From NCBI RefSeq assembly GCF_030064165.1, contig NZ_CP125947.1:4526001-4590000 (forward strand): a stretch of DNA of 64,000 bases, written 5' to 3'. The translations under genes were made by a program, and so were the position numbers. Below are positions 17,486 through 25,539 of the stretch, one piece after another. Source of the DNA: Comamonas resistens (GTDB taxonomy: Bacteria; Pseudomonadota; Gammaproteobacteria; Burkholderiales; Burkholderiaceae_C). Numbering within the stretch: position 1 is the stretch's first letter; every line of letters begins with the position of its first letter. The notes beneath the pieces were generated by a model. The model saw only the letters and a list, made by a program, of their open reading frames with translations, did no database searches and was not told the DNA's origin.

Positions 17486-18196
17486 ATGAACCTGCGCAAT
17501 CTCTCTTTTCGCTGGCTGGGCATCGCGGCGCTGTCGGCCACCGCCCTGCTGGCCGGCTGCAGCACGGTGCGTGAAGTCAACAGCACGGTGCAGAGCTACT
17601 CGTCGCTGGGAGGCATTCCTGTGCCGCCGACCTACCGCCTGGAGACCCTGCCCTCGCAGCAGGGCCAGATGAGCTTTCCCGCCATCGAGGCCCAGGCCCA
17701 GCAGGCGCTGGCCCGTGTGGGCATGACACGCGATGATTCGCGCCCCAGCCTGGTGGTGCAGATCAGCGCCGTGGCCCGCTATGCGCGCGACTATGCGAGC
17801 TGGCCCTATTACGACCCCTACTGGGGCCCGCGCTGGGGCTGGGGCATGAGCTACGGCCGCGGCTTCGGCTGGGGCTTTGGCGGCAGCATGATGATGGACG
17901 GCCCGCCCCTTGAGTACTACCGCGCCGTGAGCGTCGTCATGCGCGATATCAAGACCCAGCAGATCGTCTATGAAACCTCGGCCCAGCGCCAGGACGTCTG
18001 GACCGACGACCCGGCCATCTTCGGCATTCTGTTCGACGCGGCGCTCACGGGCTTTCCCCGGCCGCCACAAGGTGCGCGCAATGTACGCACGGTGATCCAG
18101 CCTGCCGGTACGCCACAGGCTGCGCCGGCAGCCTCACCTGCTGCCGCGCCATCGCCCCAGCCCGTGCTGCCAGCGACACCCGTGCCTGCTCGTTGA
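17486..18196 (+). CDS. DUF4136 lipoprotein
   Basis: A 236-residue lipoprotein: a hydrophobic signal ends in the lipobox LLAGC (Cys near residue 27). The DUF4136-like body has TYRLE near its start and a Gly/Trp/Tyr-rich stretch (GPRWGWGMSYGRGFGWGFGG) at about residues 112-131. The C-terminus is a low-complexity Ala/Pro tail. Probably anchored in the outer membrane; function unknown. It is preceded by the ttcA terminator, so independently transcribed. Confidence 0.85.
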   Translation: MNLRNLSFRWLGIAALSATALLAGCSTVREVNSTVQSYSSLGGIPVPPTYRLETLPSQQGQMSFPAIEAQAQQALARVGMTRDDSRPSLVVQISAVARYARDYASWPYYDPYWGPRWGWGMSYGRGFGWGFGGSMMMDGPPLEYYRAVSVVMRDIKTQQIVYETSAQRQDVWTDDPAIFGILFDAALTGFPRPPQGARNVRTVIQPAGTPQAAPAASPAAAPSPQPVLPATPVPAR

Positions 18197-18294
18197 TTTG
18201 CAATCTTCCACAGTTGCACCTCAGCCCGCGTGCTAACGTGCAGCCTCTTTGAACTGCAGCCCTGTGGCCGCATGCAATGGAAAGGATGACCGTC

Positions 18295-18786
18295 ATGAAG
18301 AAATTTGCTCTCTCCACCCTGATTTGTGCGGCCCTGGCAGCCGGTGCCGTCAGCGCCCATGCCAGCGGTCTGGGCGACGCATTGCGCGGCCAGCTGGGCG
18401 GTGGCGGTGCTGCGGAGAGCAGTGGCTCCTCGGGCCTGGGCGGCTTGCTGGGCGGTGGTGCGGGTGGCGGCTCTTCGGCTCTGTCGGCCCTGGGCCTGGG
18501 CGGCCTGACCGGCTCGGGCACGGCCAGCAATGCGGCCGGCGTCCTCACCTACTGCATGAAGAACAACTACCTGAATGCCGACAAGGCCGCCGAGGTCAAG
18601 AACCAGTTGCTGGGCAAGCTGGGCCTGGGCCAGCAGGAGCAGCCCAAGGACCAGGGCTACAAGGACGGCCTGATGGGCATGATCAAGGGCGACAACGGCC
18701 AGAGCTTCAGCCTGGACAAGGTCAAGAGCAATCTCAAGGAAAAGGCCTGCGATTTCGTGCTGGACAACGCCAAATCTCTTATCTAA
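18295..18786 (+). CDS. DUF2501 family exported protein
   Basis: A 163-residue secreted protein (signal peptide MKKFALSTLICAALAAGAVSAHA). The mature part starts with a Gly/Ser-rich region (to about residue 75), then a DUF2501 helical domain with two cysteines (TYCMKNNYL... and KACDFVL). E. coli YjjA belongs to the same family; function is unknown. ATG at 18295 gives a standard signal peptide; an upstream ATG at 18277 would add six residues before it. Confidence 0.85.
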   Translation: MKKFALSTLICAALAAGAVSAHASGLGDALRGQLGGGGAAESSGSSGLGGLLGGGAGGGSSALSALGLGGLTGSGTASNAAGVLTYCMKNNYLNADKAAEVKNQLLGKLGLGQQEQPKDQGYKDGLMGMIKGDNGQSFSLDKVKSNLKEKACDFVLDNAKSLI

Positions 18787-18800
18787 AAAGATAGCATCCC

Positions 18801-18824
18801 GCGCTTGAGACATAAGCGCTAGAG
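18801..18824 (+). repeat. Copy A of short dispersed palindrome
   Basis: GCGCTTGAGACATAAGCGCT followed by AGAG matches a second copy at 51765-51788 at about 20 of 24 positions. Both lie next to terminators at gene ends. The palindromic core is CGCTT...AAGCG. Confidence 0.6.
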
Positions 18825-18828
18825 TCCC

Positions 18829-18861
18829 AAAAGGCTTGCAATCAGATTGCAAGCCTTTTTT
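18829..18861 (+). terminator. Rho-independent terminator of the DUF2501 gene
   Basis: Fourteen-base arms AAAAGGCTTGCAAT / ATTGCAAGCCTTTT with a 3-base loop and a T-run. Confidence 0.9.
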
Positions 18862-18919
18862 CATGGACACTGAGCCAGGCTAATTTTTTGGCGGCTGTGT
18901 GGGAGTGCTGGTTTCGACC

Positions 18920-20602
18920 GAGGCTGTGTGAAAACCCTCTCGTAGCCAACCCATGACCTGAATAAAGTCAATTCATCTCGGTTTCGGGAGATGGCATGCC
19001 TCGATTCATTGAAGGTCAAGCGCGGCAGCAAGTGACGCTGATGCCGGAATGTCTGGAGGACTTTATTGCTAAAGACAACCCGGTACGTGTTGTCGATGCC
19101 TTTGTCAGCGAACTCAATCTGCAGGCTTTGGGTTTTGACGGTGCAGAGCCTGCCTGTACGGGCAGACCTTCTTACCACCCAGCCGTGCTGCTCAAGATCT
19201 ACATCTACGGCTATCTCAATCGGCTGCAATCGAGCAGACGGCTTGAACGTGAATGCCAGCGTAACGTTGAACTGATGTGGCTGACTGGGCGCTTGGCTCC
19301 TGACTTCAAAACGATTGCAGACTTCCGCCGTGACAACGGCTCAGGCATTCGCAATGTGTGCCGCCGATTCGTACTTCTCTGCCGTGATCTGAAACTGTTC
19401 AGCCAGGCGCTGGTGGCCATTGATGGCAGCAAATTCAAAGCCGTCAACACGCGTGACAAGAACTTCACCTTGGGCAAGATCGACAAGCGGCAGCAGCAGA
19501 TCGAAGAAAGCATCCAACGTTATCTGACGGCTTTGGATACAGCGGACCGCACGCAGCCTGTGGAGCTCGAAGCCAAGACCACAAGGCTCCAAGACAAGAT
19601 CGCCATGTTGCGCAAGCAAATGCGGGTGCTCGATGCAGTGAAGGAGCAACTCAAAGAGCAGCCCGAGAAGCAACTCTCGATGACAGATCCTGATGCACGG
19701 TCCATGGCAACCAGTGGTCGAGGCTCGGGCATGGTGGCCTATAACGTGCAGGTGGCGGTCGATGCCAAACATCACCTGATCGTCACTCATGAGGTCACCA
19801 ACCAAGGGCATGACAGAGCTGCTCTGGCATCCATGGCTCAAGCAGCTCGCAAGGCAATGGGAAAACGCAAACTGCAAGCTATTGCAGATCGTGGCTATTA
19901 CAGCGGTGAGCAAATCAAAGCGTGTGAAGATACAAGCATTGCAGCCATTCTTCCCAAGCCCAACACATCGGGTGCCCGAGCTCACGGGCGCTTTGACCGC
20001 TCAGACTTCATCTATATCCAAAGCGACGATGAATTCCAATGCCCTGCGGAACAGCGCGCGATCTATCGTTTTACGCGGGAAGAGAACGGCTTACAGATGC
20101 GTCGTTACTGGAGCAGTGCGTGTACGCAATGCACGATAAAAGCCCAATGCACACCGAGCGACTACCGCCGCATCAGCCGATGGGAGCACGAAGACGTGCT
20201 GGAGCGAGCACAACAGCGCTTGGACCAGATGCCCGACGCCATGATGGTGAGAAGAAGGACAGTCGAGCACGTGTTTGGCACCCTCAAGCATTGGATGGGG
20301 TACACGCACTTCCTGACCAGGCGACTGCGCAACGTCAGCACGGAGATGAGCTTGAATGTGCTGGCTTACAACCTCAAGCGAGTGCTTGGAATCCTCGGGT
20401 TCGACAAAACGATGACGGCGATGCATCTGGTGGGCGGGTGAGCCCTTTTAAAACCGGGAAATTAGCGACCTCAAGGGCTCTGGAATGCAATGAGAAGGCT
20501 GAGGGCGCTCTTGGCGTCGAAGGCGCCTCAGTCGTGCTTGCCTGAAATCTGCCAGTTGGATTGTTCAGCCATTAATAGTTTTTTGCGTTTCCACACAGCC
20601 TC
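18920..20602 (+). mobile_element. IS1182-family insertion sequence, complete (1683 bp)
   Basis: The ends are inverted repeats: left GAGGCTGTGTGAAAAC and right GTTTCCACACAGCCTC, differing at one position. They are flanked by a 4-bp direct repeat GACC (18916-18919 and 20603-20606), which I read as the target-site duplication. One long transposase gene fills the element. Removing the element and one GACC joins two intergenic flanks, so no gene is broken. The element looks intact and recent. Confidence 0.88.
18996..20441 (+). CDS. IS1182-family transposase
   Basis: A 481-residue DDE transposase. The N-terminal DUF772-type domain has YHPAVLLKIYIYGYLNRLQSSR. Catalytic acidic residues are in VAIDGSKFKAVN, AIADRGYYSG and EHVFGTLKHWMG. 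A cysteine cluster (SACTQCTIKAQC) precedes the last catalytic block, as usual for the family. The frame is complete and uninterrupted, so the element may be active. Confidence 0.95.
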   Translation: MPRFIEGQARQQVTLMPECLEDFIAKDNPVRVVDAFVSELNLQALGFDGAEPACTGRPSYHPAVLLKIYIYGYLNRLQSSRRLERECQRNVELMWLTGRLAPDFKTIADFRRDNGSGIRNVCRRFVLLCRDLKLFSQALVAIDGSKFKAVNTRDKNFTLGKIDKRQQQIEESIQRYLTALDTADRTQPVELEAKTTRLQDKIAMLRKQMRVLDAVKEQLKEQPEKQLSMTDPDARSMATSGRGSGMVAYNVQVAVDAKHHLIVTHEVTNQGHDRAALASMAQAARKAMGKRKLQAIADRGYYSGEQIKACEDTSIAAILPKPNTSGARAHGRFDRSDFIYIQSDDEFQCPAEQRAIYRFTREENGLQMRRYWSSACTQCTIKAQCTPSDYRRISRWEHEDVLERAQQRLDQMPDAMMVRRRTVEHVFGTLKHWMGYTHFLTRRLRNVSTEMSLNVLAYNLKRVLGILGFDKTMTAMHLVGG

Positions 20603-20680
20603 GACCCAGAGCAGCCATTGAGATTCAACAGCTTTGCACTGCCTTAGTAGAGATTGCCTGCGTGTTTGCGAAGGCCCGAG

Positions 20681-21481
20681 TCAAAGATCCCTGCGAATGA
20701 GTGCACCCTTGAATAGCACCGGGCCAGTTGGCCCCATCGAGCTGGGTACACCGCCTTTCGGCTCCAGACTAATGGCCAGGGCAGGGATTGCTTTCACATC
20801 AGTCTCTTGTGTCGTAAGCTGCTCAAGTTTTCCATCACCCATGACCCCCAGGGACCGTGGCGCGCCCTGCTGAGGCAAGGCCCACAATTGCAGAGACTTG
20901 TTGTCGGCCTCCTTGAAGCCGCTCACGCGCTGCAACACCAGTTGCTGGTGCCGGGGATCGAAGGTCACCAGGATGGACGCATCGGCCTTGCCATCGGCCA
21001 GCACCGCCACATATTGAATTTGGGGGGCCGCCTGCAATTCAGCCTGCGCCATCTGTAGTTGAGCCTGCAACGCAGACAATTTCTGCTGCGAGGTATCCCT
21101 GAGCCCTTGATGTGACCAAAGCCCCACAGAGATAGCCGCCACCGTAGCCAAGCCGCCTGCCAGTGCTAGTCCACGCCACCATGCGAGTGTCGGCCATGCC
21201 GACTTCGATGCGGCTTCACGCTGTCGGGCCAACTTGGCTTTAGCTGTTTCGGCCTGCAGCAGGTTGGCAATGCGTGTCCAGACCACCGCATCGGGCTGCA
21301 CCGGAGTCTGGACTTCGGAGAAGGCCGACCAGCGACCTTGCCACAGCAAGGCTGCCGCACGCACCTGAGGATATTCGCGTGCCAGTTGCTCAAAGCGACG
21401 GCGCGCCCCTCCATGCAAAGTTCCCAGTGAATAGGAGGCAGCCAGGCGGTCAAGTAATTCAGGGTTTTGGGTCAGATTCAT
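20681..21481 (-). CDS. RskA-type anti-sigma factor
   Basis: A 266-residue membrane protein. An N-terminal anti-sigma domain (about residues 8-90) is followed by one membrane segment at about 101-122. A periplasmic RskA-family domain then carries VLADGKADASILVTFDP, LQLWALP and LGVM. It should hold the adjacent ECF sigma factor inactive until a periplasmic signal triggers its proteolysis. ATG at 21481 has a good AGGAGT; a GTG at 21499 is possible. It starts 18 bases after the sigma gene stop. The stop lies 78 bases from the IS1182 end. Confidence 0.88.
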   Translation of the reverse strand: MNLTQNPELLDRLAASYSLGTLHGGARRRFEQLAREYPQVRAAALLWQGRWSAFSEVQTPVQPDAVVWTRIANLLQAETAKAKLARQREAASKSAWPTLAWWRGLALAGGLATVAAISVGLWSHQGLRDTSQQKLSALQAQLQMAQAELQAAPQIQYVAVLADGKADASILVTFDPRHQQLVLQRVSGFKEADNKSLQLWALPQQGAPRSLGVMGDGKLEQLTTQETDVKAIPALAISLEPKGGVPSSMGPTGPVLFKGALIRRDL

Positions 21482-21499
21482 GATGTCGACTCCTGGCAC

Positions 21500-22075
21500 T
21501 CAGACGTGGCGCGCCATGCATTTGCGCAACTGTTCCAAGCTTCGGCGCATCCAAGTCTTGACGGTGCCCAGCGGCAGCTTCAGGCTGCTGGCCAGTTCGC
21601 TATGACTTAAATCATTCAGATAGGCCAGGCTCACCACCTGGCGCTGTGGCTGCTCCAGCTTTTCCAGACACTGATGCAAGACCACGGCTTGTTCACTGGC
21701 CTCCGCCAATTGCATTGGTCCTTGCGCGTCCTTGTCCTGGGGCAACTCCTCAAAGTCCTCAATCGGTAAATTGAGATGCAGGCGCTCGGCTCTACGCCGG
21801 CGCAAAAAGTCCAGGGCCCGACTGCGCACTAGCATGCCCATCCAGGCCAGGGGCGGGCTGAGCGAGTCCCGGTAGGCCCCCGCACTGCGCCAGATTCCCA
21901 GAAAGCTCTCCTGCAGCACATCCTCGGCCCATTCCTTGTTTCCGAGTATGCGCAAAGCCAGTCCATACAGCCGCGAGGCGGTCTGGTCGTACAGCAGCTT
22001 GAGAGCAACCTCGTCCCGGGTTGCTACGCGGTCGATCAGGTCCATCAGTTGGTTGTCCGGTGTTTTGGCGCTCAT
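21500..22075 (-). CDS. ECF RNA polymerase sigma factor (SigK/RpoE-like)
   Basis: A 191-residue ECF sigma factor. Region 2 has LLYDQTASRLYGLALRIL and WAEDVLQESFLGIW. Region 4 has QRQVVSLAYLNDLSHSELA and the helix-turn-helix LPLGTVKTWMRRSLEQLRKCM. It is followed by its RskA-type anti-sigma factor. The likely targets are itself and the divergent ferritin-like gene, because both upstream regions share the motif AATCCA-N15-CGTAT. The trigger is unknown; related SigK/RskA pairs respond to redox or envelope stress. Confidence 0.93.
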   Translation of the reverse strand: MSAKTPDNQLMDLIDRVATRDEVALKLLYDQTASRLYGLALRILGNKEWAEDVLQESFLGIWRSAGAYRDSLSPPLAWMGMLVRSRALDFLRRRRAERLHLNLPIEDFEELPQDKDAQGPMQLAEASEQAVVLHQCLEKLEQPQRQVVSLAYLNDLSHSELASSLKLPLGTVKTWMRRSLEQLRKCMARHV

Positions 22076-22158
22076 GCAGCCATTTTGATCAGTAGGACCT
22101 GCTTCATGCTGTGCTGTTGGATAACTGCCAAGGCATGTTGCAGTTCCTGGTAATCACC

Positions 22159-22186
22159 TATACGCAGCAACCCAGCCACTGGATTT
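22159..22186 (-). promoter_or_regulatory. Candidate ECF-type promoter of the sigma gene
   Basis: Minus strand AAATCCA (22186-22180), 15 bases, CGTATA (22164-22159), about 84 bases upstream of the sigma start codon. The element and spacing match those on the opposite strand at 22228-22255, suggesting that the sigma factor directs both promoters and regulates itself. Confidence 0.65.
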
Positions 22187-22227
22187 GGACAACGCGCGAA
22201 ATGGCTGAAAAAAATTTTCAGAAACTT

Positions 22228-22255
22228 GAATCCACCGCGCCAAAGGATGCGTATT
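22228..22255 (+). promoter_or_regulatory. Candidate ECF-type promoter of the ferritin-like gene
   Basis: GAATCCA (22228-22234), 15 bases, CGTATT (22250-22255). The expected start of transcription is about 50 bases before the ATG at 22312. It shares AATCCA-N15-CGTAT with the divergent sigma gene promoter. Confidence 0.7.
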
Positions 22256-22311
22256 CCAAGTGTCGGACATCGCAATAGCCGACAGATCCCCACATCCAAT
22301 TAGGAGTCATC

Positions 22312-22905
22312 ATGAGCATCCATCTGTTTGAAGGCCATGTCTCGCCCATGGCCTCGCGTCGCGGATTTCTTGGCACCACCGGCACTTTGTCGGCCGTGGC
22401 GGTTGCCATGCTGGCAGGCAACGAGGCTCTGGCCCAAGGCATGGGCAATGATCCAGCCAAGGATGTATCCATCCTCAATGTGGCCCTGGGGCTGGAGCAT
22501 GAGGCCATCAACGCCTACCAGTTGGGTGCTGGTAGCGGCCTGCTGCAAAAGCCCGTGCTGGATGTGGCCCTGCTGTTCCAGAGCCATCACAAGGCCCACC
22601 GTGACGCTCTGATTGCCACCATCCAGAAGATGGGCGGAAAGCCGGTGGCCGAGGCCTCGATGCAGACCTATGCCGACTCGCTCAGGGCCGCAACCCTCAA
22701 GAGTCAGGCCGATGTGCTCAATCTGGCCGCAAGACTGGAGCTTGGCGCGACCAATGCCTACCTGGGCGTCATTCCTGCTTTCGAAAACCGTGACCTGGCC
22801 AAGGTCGCAGGACGCCTGGCCGCCGATGAAACCATGCACTACACGGCCCTGATCTCGGCTCTCGGCCGCCCCTTGCCAAGCAATGCACTGTCGTTTGGTG
22901 GCTGA
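22312..22905 (+). CDS. Tat-exported ferritin-like domain protein
   Basis: A 197-residue protein with a twin-arginine signal (ASRRGFLGTT, Arg16-Arg17, cleavage near ALA-QG, residue ~42). The mature part is a ferritin-like four-helix bundle with candidate di-metal ligands E62, E64/H63, H92-H96, E143, and E173 with H176 (ADETMH). Tat export suggests it folds in the cytoplasm with its metal. It is divergent from the ECF sigma gene and has a matching ECF promoter; the start has AGGAGT eight bases upstream. Likely role: periplasmic protection against oxidants or metals (inferred). Confidence 0.88.
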   Translation: MSIHLFEGHVSPMASRRGFLGTTGTLSAVAVAMLAGNEALAQGMGNDPAKDVSILNVALGLEHEAINAYQLGAGSGLLQKPVLDVALLFQSHHKAHRDALIATIQKMGGKPVAEASMQTYADSLRAATLKSQADVLNLAARLELGATNAYLGVIPAFENRDLAKVAGRLAADETMHYTALISALGRPLPSNALSFGG

Positions 22906-22923
22906 CCTGGCGAAGCCCCGGGT

Positions 22924-22951
22924 ACCGGGCAGTCACGCCCGGTGCATTTTT
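22924..22951 (+). terminator. Hairpin terminator after the ferritin-like gene
   Basis: Arms ACCGGGC / GCCCGGT with a 6-base loop, followed by GCATTTTT. It may only attenuate transcription into the DUF3455 gene 23 bases on. Confidence 0.65.
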
Positions 22952-22973
22952 CATCTTATTTGAGGGAGTCATC

Positions 22974-23528
22974 ATGACGCATCGACACACCCTTTCGCTG
23001 ACCGCTTTGTGCCTATCCACGCTTGGCCTGAGCGCCTGCTCATCCATGGGCTCTCATTCCATGTTTTCACAAGCCGAGCTGCCCGCGTCCGTGCAAGTGC
23101 CTGCGGGACACAAAGTAGCGATGGAAACCGTGGGTGTCGGCCAGATCACCTATGAATGCCGGACCAAAAAAGATATGGCGGCCGAACATGAATGGGTGTT
23201 TGTCGGTCCAGACGCAAAGCTGCAAACGCGAAGCGGCACGGTCATCGGCAAATACTGGGGGCCGCCAGCAACTTGGGAGAATAATGACGGCTCCAAGGTC
23301 ACAGCCACGCAGCTTGCCGTGGCTCCCGCCGGAGCGGGCAATATCCCCCTGCAACTGGTCAAAGCCAATCCTGCCACCGGCATGGGAGCTATGCAGGGGG
23401 TGACCTATATCCAGCGCGTGGCAACCAAGGGGGGCGTCGCGCCGAGCATGGCCTGCGGAGCCGGGAACATGGGCAGCAAGCAGATCGTGCAATACCAAGC
23501 CGACTATATTTTTTGGAAAGCGGTCTGA
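22974..23528 (+). CDS. DUF3455 lipoprotein
   Basis: A 184-residue protein with a lipoprotein signal (lipobox LGLSACSS, Cys near residue 22). The DUF3455 body shows VPAGHKVAMETVGVGQITYECR, WVFVGPDAKL and a C-terminal YQADYIFWKA motif. Function is unknown; members are often next to ECF sigma/anti-sigma pairs (from memory). It follows the ferritin-like gene, has a strong GAGGGAGT Shine-Dalgarno and its own terminator. Probably part of the same stress regulon. Confidence 0.88.
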   Translation: MTHRHTLSLTALCLSTLGLSACSSMGSHSMFSQAELPASVQVPAGHKVAMETVGVGQITYECRTKKDMAAEHEWVFVGPDAKLQTRSGTVIGKYWGPPATWENNDGSKVTATQLAVAPAGAGNIPLQLVKANPATGMGAMQGVTYIQRVATKGGVAPSMACGAGNMGSKQIVQYQADYIFWKAV

Positions 23529-23542
23529 CGTTAAGACTAGGA

Positions 23543-23581
23543 GCGCACCTTACCTGTCAGCGATTGGAAGGTGCGCTTTTT
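23543..23581 (+). terminator. Rho-independent terminator of the DUF3455 gene
   Basis: Nine-base arms GCGCACCTT / AAGGTGCGC, a 16-base loop and TTTTT. The IS3 element is inserted immediately after it. Confidence 0.88.
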
Positions 23582-23628
23582 CTCGATGGAGTGCTCCCCG
23601 TATTTGAGGACAGGAACCCTCACGTAAT

Positions 23629-24525
23629 TTAACGGGTTGCCATGCCCTTTCGGCGGAACTCGCGTGGCGAGTGATACCGCAGGGCGCTATGGGAATGGTG
23701 CTCGTTGTAGTGCTCGAAGGCGATGGCCAGGTTGCCAATGGCTGTGCGGGCATCGGGCTTGGACATGAAGTTCACATAGTCACGCTTCATAGTCCTGACG
23801 AACGACTCTGCCATCCCATTGCTCTGGGGACTACTCACTGGCGTGTTCACCGGCTCCAGGCCCACATCGCGGGCGAAACTGCGGGTCAACGCGGCCGTGT
23901 AGGCTGAACCATTGTCCGAGAGCCATTGGATGGGCCTATCTGGCAGTGCATTGCCGAAGCGCCGCTCCACGGCAGCCAGCATCACGTCGCGCACATCGTC
24001 ACCCGTGTAGCCTTCTGTGGAGGCCACCCAGCTCATCGCCTCGCGGTCGCAGCAGTCCAGCGCAAACGTCGTGCGCACGGCCTCGCCGTTGTCACAGCGG
24101 AACTCGAAGCCGTCCGAACACCAGCGCTGGTTGCTTGCCTCCACCGAGACTCGCCCATGATGGCGGCGCTGTGCACGCACCGCAGGGGCTCGGCGTTGCA
24201 ACAGCAAGCCGTGCGTGCGCATGACCCGGTAGACCCGCTTGTGGTTGACCGCAGGCAGCCCTTGGCAGGCCCGCTCGCGCCGTAGCAGCGCCCAGGCCCG
24301 GCGGTAGCCGTAGCTGGGCAGGTTCTCGATGGCCGAGCGCAGTTGCTCCACCAGGCCCAGATCATCGTTTTGGCGACGCTGGCGACCATCGGTCCAATCA
24401 CTGCTGCGCAGCCGTCGCTTGACAGCCGCTGAGCGCGCCACGCCGAGAACATCACAGACCCGTTTCATTGGGTGTCCCCCGGCAGCAAGGGCGAGCGCGC
24501 AAGATAGTTTTTTGCGCGCCCCCAC
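23629..24525 (-). CDS. IS3-family transposase OrfB (integrase domain)
   Basis: A 298-residue DDE integrase-type subunit. A helical HTH_21-like segment ([24 protein letters not shown]) is followed by the rve catalytic core. Its residues are in [18 protein letters not shown] and [16 protein letters not shown]. It is normally made as an OrfAB fusion by -1 frameshifting at the A-AAA-AAC string (complement of 24507-24513), which lies within the overlap with OrfA. The listed start is a GTG in the overlap; independent initiation is uncertain. Confidence 0.93.
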   Translation of the reverse strand: MGARKKLSCALALAAGGHPMKRVCDVLGVARSAAVKRRLRSSDWTDGRQRRQNDDLGLVEQLRSAIENLPSYGYRRAWALLRRERACQGLPAVNHKRVYRVMRTHGLLLQRRAPAVRAQRRHHGRVSVEASNQRWCSDGFEFRCDNGEAVRTTFALDCCDREAMSWVASTEGYTGDDVRDVMLAAVERRFGNALPDRPIQWLSDNGSAYTAALTRSFARDVGLEPVNTPVSSPQSNGMAESFVRTMKRDYVNFMSKPDARTAIGNLAIAFEHYNEHHSHSALRYHSPREFRRKGMATR

Positions 24526-24866
24526 TCAACGGCCTCCTTGAGGATCTCGGCCTCCATGGTTTTCTTGCCCAGCAGGCGCTGCAACTCTCGGATCTGGCGC
24601 ATGGCATCGGCCAACTGAGCCGCAGGCACCGTGCTCTCGCCCGCGGCCACCGGCATCAGCTCTCCCTGTTGGTGCAGCTTGCGCCACAGGAACAACTGGT
24701 TCGCGTTGACGCCGTGCTGACGGGCCACCAGCGACACGCTGTAGCCGGGTTCATAGCTTTGCTGGACCATCGCCAGCTTCTCCTGCGGCGACCAGCGGCG
24801 GCGCTTCTGTGGCCCCAGGACCTCTACGTTCGTTAGATTTTTAGGACTAGGCATAAATACAGTCAC
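24465..24866 (-). CDS. IS3-family transposase OrfA
   Basis: A 133-residue DNA-binding subunit with a helix-turn-helix ([38 protein letters not shown]) and a leucine-zipper-like stretch ([28 protein letters not shown]). This pattern is that of the IS2-type OrfA. The slippery string A-AAA-AAC occurs in its last codons, in the right phase (GCA AAA AAC) for a -1 shift into OrfB. Confidence 0.92.
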   Translation of the reverse strand: MTVFMPSPKNLTNVEVLGPQKRRRWSPQEKLAMVQQSYEPGYSVSLVARQHGVNANQLFLWRKLHQQGELMPVAAGESTVPAAQLADAMRQIRELQRLLGKKTMEAEILKEAVEWGRAKNYLARSPLLPGDTQ

Positions 24867-25021
24867 AAGACTACCTCTTAGGTTAAGAGGGTTTGCCTGT
24901 CCTCAGATCAATGGGGCCGCTCCACTCGATCACTCGATAACACACGCTCTCTTAGCATTTAACTGTCAGCTAATGGCCGGTAGACGACTGTCTCAGAATG
25001 ACCCTAAGCGCTCATGCTGTC

Positions 25022-25438
25022 TCACCCACGGCCCACTTTATCTTGGGTAAGAGAGAACAGCTTTCCAAGTGTCAGTCTGTCGCCCCAAACATCCTCAAGA
25101 CTGATGCCATACGTTTTCTTGACCATCGATGCAAAAGTCTCAAGCTCTAATGCATCTGGCATCCACTTGTATGAATACAGGTTGCGATATATCCCCAAAA
25201 AAGTATCCGCTGGCTCGAAAAGCAGTCGTTTCTTTTCCGGGAATCCAAATGCTTGCGTAAACATACTTAGAAAGGAGCGTATGTCCTTCTTCGCCGCATC
25301 AGGAAACGCACGATGCCATTTAACTCCTTGGCAACTACGACTCTGAAACGGCTCAGGCAATCTGCCTAGATTTCGTATCAGCCAAGCAACTGCAACGCCT
25401 ATACATACCAAGCTGATAGATTTGGCTAAGACGAGCAT
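25022..25438 (-). CDS. Uncharacterised protein, possibly acquired
   Basis: A 138-residue protein with one N-terminal hydrophobic segment (residues ~5-20). A soluble domain follows with pattern DIRSFLSMFTQAFGF...LETFASMVKKTYG...LTLGKLFSL. That C-terminal helix pattern vaguely recalls DUF1493/acyl-carrier-like proteins, but I am not confident. Base composition is clearly less GC-rich than the surrounding genes. It lies beside the IS3 element, at the boundary with the ABC transporter operon, and may be accessory DNA. Confidence 0.6.
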   Translation of the reverse strand: MLVLAKSISLVCIGVAVAWLIRNLGRLPEPFQSRSCQGVKWHRAFPDAAKKDIRSFLSMFTQAFGFPEKKRLLFEPADTFLGIYRNLYSYKWMPDALELETFASMVKKTYGISLEDVWGDRLTLGKLFSLTQDKVGRG

Positions 25439-25539
25439 GAGCGGTGGCTCCCTTCAACTCCAAATTTCTGGGGATTGCGCATCAGTATGCATGCGGCAAT
25501 TCATCGAATCAAATGTGTGCTCCTGGCCGCAAACAACCC

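Larger units (their letters stand above)
23587..24924 (-). mobile_element. IS3-family insertion sequence, complete (1338 bp)
   Basis: The ends are imperfect inverted repeats of about 28 bases (TGGAGTGCTCCCCGTATTTG at the left; the right end reads inward TGGAGCGGCCCCATTGATCT; both continue GAGGACAGG). The element has TG...CA termini. A 5-bp direct repeat CTCGA at 23582-23586 and 24925-24929 is the target duplication. Two overlapping genes encode OrfA and OrfB. All parts look intact. Confidence 0.92.

Noticed and set aside
18920..24924. Composite transposon made of the two insertion sequences
   Set aside because: The elements belong to different families and each has its own target duplication, so they inserted separately.
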